From Pogona vitticeps (taxonomy: Eukaryota > Chordata > Lepidosauria > Squamata > Agamidae): a DNA stretch of 64,000 nucleotides. Positions 62,301 through 64,000 of this stretch are shown piece after piece (within the stretch, counting starts at the first letter, position 1; every line of letters begins with the position of its first letter). The position numbers and the translations under genes are program-made. The stretch is from assembly GCF_051106095.1 (NCBI RefSeq), contig NC_135789.1:22067764-22131763 (forward strand), written 5' to 3'. The notes under the pieces were generated by a model, which worked only from the letters and a program-made list of their open reading frames with translations, made no database searches and had not been told where the DNA came from.

Positions 62301-63302
62301 CCCAAAGCAGGGAACCGATCATCACTAAGTGAAATTCCCCCATTTAGACCATTGTTTTGCGATCGCAATTGCAGATTTGTCATAATGCGGGGCAATCATT
62401 AAGCGGGTCTCGACTGTACACAGAACTGGTTCTACTATTCCTTTCTTCTGGGACTGTGCTGCTTGCCCAAGGCCACCCAGGCTGGCTCTTCTCCTGGGAG
62501 GCCCAGTGGGGGAACTGAACTCTCAACCTCTGGCTCTGCATCCAGGTACCTAACTCACTGAGCTATCCAGCCAGCTTGTAATTGTTGCAGGAACCAAAAA
62601 CAAAACTGTGAATACTATACTTTTCTTACAGAAACCTGTCGTGCCATCTGAACTATTCTGTGTTAGGAGTGCTGGTCACTGTGTGCAGAAAGTTGTGCTG
62701 CTGAAAAAGATGCAGAAAAGGGGTACCAACATTATGAAAGGGCTGGTGTAACTCCCCTGTGAAGAGCCTTGGGAAAAAGATGCACAAGGGGAAACATCAT
62801 CAATGTGTACATAATGATGCACTGTTGGGAGAAATATCTCTGATATGCCAAGAATCATGGAGTTCAAAAGGGCCAACTCCCTGCTCAAGGCACGAACCCA
62901 AATCTCAACAGATCTGACTGAAAGCACTATGAAGAAACCCACATTCTGTCTGCATGGGTCAAATTGTTTCGGTTTGGCAGAACGCATGACATGGAAATGT
63001 TTGCTGAGCCTTGCATATTTGTGATGTAATTTGATTTTCTCAACCTCAAACTATAACACTGAATTGGGGAGGGGGGTTGCCCCAGCTATGTTTCCCCCAC
63101 AACTGAACTTACTGTGTAGATTTAGCAATACTGTGATCACTTGACCAAAGTAGTTACGAGCTTTTTTTTTTTTTCAAAAACAGAGACCTCTGAGTTTTTC
63201 GACATAGAACGGCAGCACTTACTTCAAAGTTTTGATCTTTCTCAGCCTTGTAGATTTCGGCACAGCTCTTTCCAGCAGAAGTTCTGTTGTTATTTTGGAC
63301 AT
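31824..63302 (-). CDS. LRWD1: LRWD1 / ORCA, leucine-rich repeat and WD repeat protein 1, 15 coding exons
   Basis: Coding exons: 63223-63302, 60129-60363, 58617-58736, 56658-56810, 54331-54579, 52990-53325, 50353-50479, 42886-42995, 41914-42121, 40945-41017, 40711-40854, 39090-39187, 36079-36237, 32778-32902, 31824-31964. All have GT-AG ends and compatible phases, summing to 2358 bp and 785 aa. Human LRWD1 is about 647 aa; the surplus is in the acidic and basic linker of exons 5 and 6. The protein binds the origin recognition complex, recognises repressive histone marks and stabilises ORC at heterochromatin. Similarity is clear throughout, e.g. LPDNL, RELTSR, HFLQCHSK, AATCGG, ETHLF, VDGLAF, CGDE and NVVT. 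The start is the ATG whose exon aligns with the human N-terminus. A non-coding 5' exon outside the window is possible. The gene converges tail-to-tail on POLR2J-B. Confidence 0.96.
32130..32420 (+). mobile_element. CR1 LINE 3' end, LRWD1 intron 14
   Basis: The translation reads RRALFKDLKGRPTEEEQDLF then NKGLKLQEARWRLNARKNFL, the CR1 C-terminus, ending near 'tgatttggattcctgccttg'. It is a 5'-truncated copy, antisense to LRWD1. Confidence 0.9.
33171..33373. mobile_element. Tigger-derived MITE, LRWD1 intron 13
   Basis: It starts CAGTAGGACCTCCCTATCC after TA and ends in a degraded 'ggaaccaattccacaggc' and 'atactg'. It is about 200 bp and belongs to the family described at 22925-25206. Confidence 0.75.
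34104..34308. mobile_element. Degraded Tigger-derived MITE, LRWD1 intron 13
   Basis: The left end is 'tagtacgacccccatatctg', and the right part is 'gataagtgaatcagcggatt' then 'cagggttcctactg'. The internal 'agtgaatcagcggattc' block is shared with the other MITEs of the family. Confidence 0.65.
35312..35435. mobile_element. hAT-type palindromic MITE, LRWD1 intron 13
   Basis: It starts CAGTGGTTACTCGGGTG and ends GGTTAAGAACCACTG, and the whole 124 bp folds back on itself ('gaactgcaactcccagaa' against 'ttctgggagttgcagtcc'). It is flanked by 8-bp near-identical repeats, CTCTAGAA (35304-35311) and CTGTAGAA (35436-35443). The 8-bp duplication is diagnostic of hAT transposition. Confidence 0.85.
35520..35925 (+). 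mobile_element. CR1 LINE 3' end, LRWD1 intron 13
   Basis: The usual CR1 order is present: 'aactgggcatgtttaacctt', 'tcctttaaaggcag', 'ttctccatcatccccgagtg', 'gggctcaagct', 'ttagagcagcacaacaatgg', and a 'tcgatggccttctacgcac' end with a 'gattctatga' tail. Confidence 0.88.
36590..37098 (+). mobile_element. Possible L1 LINE 3' end, LRWD1 intron 12
   Basis: A 'ccatatgtggtggacgtgg' block followed much later by a pyrimidine-rich stretch and a terminal 'aaaataaaaaataaattt' A-rich tail resembles the C-terminus, 3' UTR and tail of squamate L1. The coding part is too decayed to be sure. Confidence 0.4.
37592..37620. repeat. 11-bp perfect inverted repeat with 7-nt loop
   Basis: ACAGTATCCTC at 37592-37602 and its exact reverse complement at 37610-37620 flank CATTAAT. 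It lies in LRWD1 intron 12. No function is inferred. Confidence 0.75.
38515..39055 (+). mobile_element. RTE-like LINE 3' end, LRWD1 intron 12
   Basis: This is the same family as 25854-27144. It reads LDLNRW-type text (MDLNRWETLTSE), MADGRIPKDLLYGELVQGKH and GRPQLRYKDICKR, and ends with a decayed zinc-finger-like stretch. It keeps about 190 bp that the larger copy lost. The end is 35 bp from LRWD1 exon 12. Confidence 0.8.
40036..40470. mobile_element. TA-flanked MITE, CAGTGGTGCC family, LRWD1 intron 11
   Basis: CAGTGGTGCCCCGCTTG at the left and CAAGCGGGGTACCACTG at the right form an inverted repeat, with TA on both sides. It is the second of three copies in the window. Confidence 0.88.
42450..42852 (+). 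mobile_element. L2-like LINE 3' end, LRWD1 intron 8
   Basis: It reads HEVRLRSLKPREARKEKTRN, then WNHLPSEIR and FKGQLKPDLFRQAF, the C-terminus of the family at 20395-20925, followed by a (CAAA)n-type tail ending about 35 bp before exon 8. It is antisense to the gene. Confidence 0.85.
43000..44460 (-). other. LRWD1: LRWD1 intron 7, left portion
   Basis: Non-coding intron. No exon, RNA gene or sharp repeat boundary was recognised between exon 8 and the SINE at 44465. Confidence 0.5.
44465..44654 (+). mobile_element. tRNA-derived SINE with BovB-like tail
   Basis: The left half has an A box (TGGTGTAGTGGACAGAGTG) and a B box (GATTCGAATCC). The right half has 'gggtcgctctaaatcagttc' and 'tgacttgacgacaca', which resembles the 3' end of BovB. 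This composite is the plan of squamate (Sauria) SINEs, which borrow BovB machinery. It directly abuts the target site of the ERV. Confidence 0.85.
44661..45015 (+). repeat. ERV 5' LTR
   Basis: This LTR is about 355 bp, bounded by TG and CA, with an AATAAA-type signal ('acttaataaaaaagg') in the middle part. It is nearly identical to the 3' LTR. Confidence 0.92.
45187..46300 (+). pseudogene. ERV gag-like remnant
   Basis: The segment begins with a Met-Gly matrix-type start and resembles the betaretroviral matrix region, with a proline- and glutamine-rich stretch after it. It is a fossil and not intact. Confidence 0.75.
48600..49530 (+). pseudogene. ERV env-like remnant
   Basis: The segment has a surface-protein-like, aromatic- and Asn-rich stretch followed by a strongly hydrophobic membrane-spanning stretch near its end, as expected for the last gene before the 3' LTR. 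It is a fossil and not intact. Confidence 0.6.
49667..50033 (+). repeat. ERV 3' LTR
   Basis: About 367 bp, preceded by a purine-rich tract ('aaaaatggagggaa') of the polypurine type. It matches the 5' LTR with few substitutions and two small length differences. Confidence 0.92.
50584..50752 (-). mobile_element. tRNA-derived SINE, inverted, LRWD1 intron 6
   Basis: On the minus strand there is an A box-like 'gctgcagtggttaaactgc' and a B box-like 'ggggttcaatccc', followed by 'cttccaagatcggtaaattg' and 'agtccccaactc'. A forward sister copy is at 60655-60830. Confidence 0.7.
51056..51190. mobile_element. hAT-type palindromic MITE
   Basis: The left end 'ctggttcttaaccttggg' and right end 'aaggttaagaaccac' are inverted repeats. 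The body folds back ('ggactgcaactcccagaa' against 'ttctgggagttgcagttc'). It is the same family as 35312-35435, with less certain flanks. Confidence 0.7.
51850..52022 (+). mobile_element. L2-like LINE 3' tail
   Basis: 'gtaagccgcctagagtggtc' and 'gactagataggcgcggtata' followed by (AAAT)n repeat the tail of the L2-like copies at 20.9 and 42.8 kb. The coding part is not visible. Confidence 0.75.
52030..52136 (-). mobile_element. tRNA-derived SINE fragment, inverted
   Basis: The block 'cccaactcactgagctattc' plus 'gggaatctaactcc' is the reverse of the tRNA-like head found at 62459-62577. It is short and degraded. Confidence 0.55.
52228..52760 (-). mobile_element. CR1 LINE 3' end, LRWD1 intron 6
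   Basis: On the minus strand it reads HRRATRMVRRLETKHLEERL, then GRFSLEKRRLSTERRALFKD and CRTCKKGLKLQ, the CR1 C-terminus, ending in the 'ccatgattctagga' type tail near 52240. It is in the same orientation as LRWD1. Confidence 0.9.
53445..53682. mobile_element. Tigger-derived MITE, LRWD1 intron 5
   Basis: It opens with CAGTAGACCCCCTCC after TA and closes with GGATACTGTGGCCCTACTG. It contains a (CT)n run at about 53591-53614. Confidence 0.75.
53700..54330 (-). other. LRWD1: LRWD1 intron 5, nothing recognised
   Basis: Ordinary intronic DNA between a MITE and exon 5. No repeat end or conserved coding stretch was identified. Confidence 0.5.
54376..54504 (-). repeat. GAG/GAA coding microsatellite in LRWD1 exon 5
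   Basis: On the plus strand this is a run of TCC and TTC triplets, and on the coding strand of GAG and GAA. It stays in frame and encodes polyglutamate with a few lysines. Mixed codons show interrupted growth, but trinucleotide structure makes in-frame length variation likely. Confidence 0.9.
54600..55790 (-). other. LRWD1: LRWD1 intron 4, left part, nothing recognised
   Basis: No exon, RNA gene or clear repeat boundary was seen in this part of intron 4. Confidence 0.45.
55800..56145 (-). mobile_element. tRNA-derived SINE, about 340 bp, inverted
   Basis: On the minus strand the head reads 'gctgtgggctaaaccgcag' (A-box region) and 'gtaagattgaatccacgcg' (B-box region). The body has 'ctatggcttggaaacgggga', and the end is 'gtcaaggggaacctttacc'. 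The length and complete structure suggest a near full-length copy. Confidence 0.7.
56320..56400 (+). mobile_element. RTE-like LINE terminus
   Basis: 'gcgttaccatggtctttcga' and 'gactgaaggatgcctaag' repeat the last bases of the RTE-like elements at 27.1 and 39.0 kb. Confidence 0.6.
56820..58000 (-). other. LRWD1: LRWD1 intron 3, left part
   Basis: Mostly unrecognised intronic DNA. An L2-like tail is visible at about 57160-57215 ('gtctagaggggtggggtata' then AATTAATTA-type runs). Confidence 0.5.
58010..58145. mobile_element. hAT-type palindromic MITE with 8-bp duplication
   Basis: CAGTGGTCCCCAACCTTGGG at the left is matched by CCCAAGGTTGGGGACCACTG at the right, and almost the whole 136 bp is self-complementary. 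The flanks are TTATAAGG (58002-58009) and TTATAACG (58146-58153). Confidence 0.9.
58172..58310 (+). mobile_element. tRNA-derived SINE
   Basis: A box-like 'cagctcagtggtttaagt' and B box-like 'gggagttcgattccccc', with 'gactcaatgatccacagggt' and 'agctctgcagtttta' tail blocks. It is a sister of 31296-31440. Confidence 0.7.
58323..58570. mobile_element. TIR-bearing MITE, 'TGTTTCCC' family
   Basis: The left end TACCCTGTTTCCCTGAAAA and right end 'tttttggggaaacatggta' are inverted repeats, with internal 'ataagccctaat' units on both sides. It is non-coding, about 248 bp, and ends 47 bp short of LRWD1 exon 3. Confidence 0.75.
59647..59951. mobile_element. Tigger-derived MITE, LRWD1 intron 2
   Basis: It begins CAGTAAGATCCCCATATTC after TA and ends 'gaccccatggggccctac'. 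The internal 'ggataagtgaatctgcggat' block is shared with the family. It is the longest of these MITEs here, about 305 bp. Confidence 0.7.
60655..60830 (+). mobile_element. tRNA-derived SINE, LRWD1 intron 1
   Basis: A box-like 'cacagtggttaaatggcag' and B box-like 'caggttcagtccc', then 'ttgactcagccttccatctt' and 'ttgagtccccagctc'. It is the sister copy of 50584-50752. Confidence 0.7.
61020..61475 (+). mobile_element. Non-LTR retrotransposon 3' end (L2/Rex-like), LRWD1 intron 1
   Basis: The open stretch AIQRVIKTAQNIIGC, SLEELYKNRCKRKISNVLKD, HPGHQLFKLLPLRRRFRVL and TSRFKNSFYPSAI is a conserved LINE C-terminus known from fish and reptiles. It is followed by 'tttcgttgcacccacttgtg' and a 'cttatgtcttatgtc' tail. 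The clade is uncertain. Confidence 0.7.
61480..62000 (-). other. LRWD1: LRWD1 intron 1, nothing recognised
   Basis: No gene or repeat terminus was recognised. Short poly-G runs lie near 61757 and 61828. Confidence 0.45.
62007..62416. mobile_element. TA-flanked MITE, CAGTGGTGCC family, LRWD1 intron 1
   Basis: It opens with CAGTGGCGCCTCGCTTAAC and closes with AAGCGGGTCTCGACTG, flanked by TA. It is the third copy of the family. Confidence 0.85.
62459..62577 (-). mobile_element. tRNA-derived SINE, inverted
   Basis: On the minus strand 'tggatagctcagtgagtta' (A box) and 'gttgagagttcagttcccc' (B box) give a tRNA-like head in good condition, followed by a short body. Confidence 0.7.
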
Positions 63303-63599
63303 TTTCGGTCTGTTCTGTGTTTCTCCAGCCCCAAAGTGGTGTGATATCTTTCTTTAAAAATCTCCCTAGCAGAGAGGAACAGAGGTTAATAGCAGAACCC
63401 TACTGGCCAATGCAGAATAACTTTTTCACAAGTAAGCAGATCTGGGACTGCAGCTAAAACAACTGCCTAAAGATGGACTTGACAAAAAGATTCTGTTTGT
63501 ACAACTGATTTTGCTCGATTATACAGTCCTTCTGTAATCCATAACATAGCCTTCATTATCCCCTGAAGACCAAGAAGACAGCAATGAGCTACTGAAAAC

Positions 63600-63823
63600 A
63601 TAGTAGACTGCAGTATCTGTGGAACATTGGTTCCAAACCTTACCAGGGATGCCAAAAAACATGAAAGTATCAAATGCTATACATTGCATGGTCCGGTAAA
63701 TACACGCTTGAAATATATACAAATACACATTTCTGAGGGTTTTTTTAATTTAGTATTTTCAGGCAGTGGATAAATGAATCAGTGGATACTGATCCCGCAG
63801 ATGGAGGGGGCCTACTATACTTG
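63600..63823. mobile_element. Tigger-derived MITE upstream of LRWD1 exon 1
   Basis: The right end 'ggagggggcctactata' and the internal 'gataaatgaatcagtggata' block fit the family, as does the left 'tagtagactgcagtatctg'. It lies about 0.3 kb upstream of the LRWD1 start codon, in the only upstream sequence visible. No CpG island is seen there. Confidence 0.7.
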
Positions 63824-64000
63824 TAATCTGCATAAGGAGCTGTTGGGTCGCAGACAGAACAAACAGCTCACAAAAATCTGAGCCAAGGACTATTTTGGAG
63901 AGTCACACTGAACGCATACACAGGAGATGACAAACTGGAAGTCTCCCTGGCTGGGAACAACATAATCCCCAGACACGGAAGCACAAATCACACAACTTTC

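Larger units (their letters stand above)
58617..63302 (-). other. LRWD1: LRWD1 exons 1-3: leucine-rich repeat region
   Basis: Exon 1 reads MSKITTELLLERAVPKSTRL, the family's short N-terminal segment. Exon 2 (79 codons, residues 27-105) holds the LRR core: LFSHLRHLQELDLSDN, LPDNLSLPNLRVLNCNNNHL, and FPQLEEL. Exon 3 (40 codons) adds the capping segment LLRNLRQLNGKD and RELTSR. Introns 2 and 3 are phase 0. This region is about 145 residues and aligns with the human protein without gaps of note. Confidence 0.93.

Overview
The window comes from a vertebrate nuclear genome, most likely a squamate reptile. It has long spliced genes and a repeat load of CR1, L2-type and BovB/RTE LINE 3' ends, tRNA-derived SINEs with BovB-like tails, Tigger/pogo-type and hAT MITEs, and a class II endogenous retrovirus. 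The gene neighbourhood RASA4 - POLR2J - LRWD1 is also known from mammals. Species and family were not determined.

Layout. 1-4.87 kb is intron 1 of RASA4 (minus strand). Its first coding exon is at 4873-4937 and a GC-rich promoter follows at about 4.94-5.35 kb. 5.4-13 kb is intergenic and full of old LINE ends and one TA-flanked MITE. 13.0-30.15 kb is a large imperfect palindrome. Each arm carries a complete four-exon POLR2J gene (RNA polymerase II subunit RPB11): copy A on the minus strand (16308-19523) and copy B on the plus strand (19883-22494). The two face away from each other across a 359-bp GC-rich, ETS-site-bearing bidirectional promoter. About 0.6 kb beyond each POLR2J stop, on the same strand, lies an uninterrupted 547-codon Tigger/pogo transposase-like ORF (14053-15696 minus; 23098-24741 plus). 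In both of these, two of the three expected catalytic aspartates are asparagine. The right arm was later enlarged by an L2-like 3' end and two larger LINE insertions (25.85-27.14 and 27.26-29.99 kb) whose empty sites survive in the left arm.

31.8-63.3 kb is the complete coding part of LRWD1/ORCA on the minus strand. I resolved 15 coding exons totalling 2358 bp (785 aa): an N-terminal leucine-rich-repeat region, a long Glu-rich and Ser/Arg/Lys-rich linker, and a C-terminal WD40 region. Its introns hold CR1, L2, RTE-like and SINE copies, many short DNA transposons, and a class II ERV fossil (44661-50033) lying antisense to the gene with a 6-bp target duplication.

How the genes relate. POLR2J makes a core subunit of the transcription machinery, LRWD1 stabilises ORC on chromatin, and RASA4 is a Ras GTPase-activating protein. 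They are neighbours by synteny rather than members of a pathway. The most unusual content is the POLR2J palindrome with its co-duplicated, open but catalytically altered transposase genes. Divergence between the arms is patchy, including a C-terminal coding tract that is almost identical.
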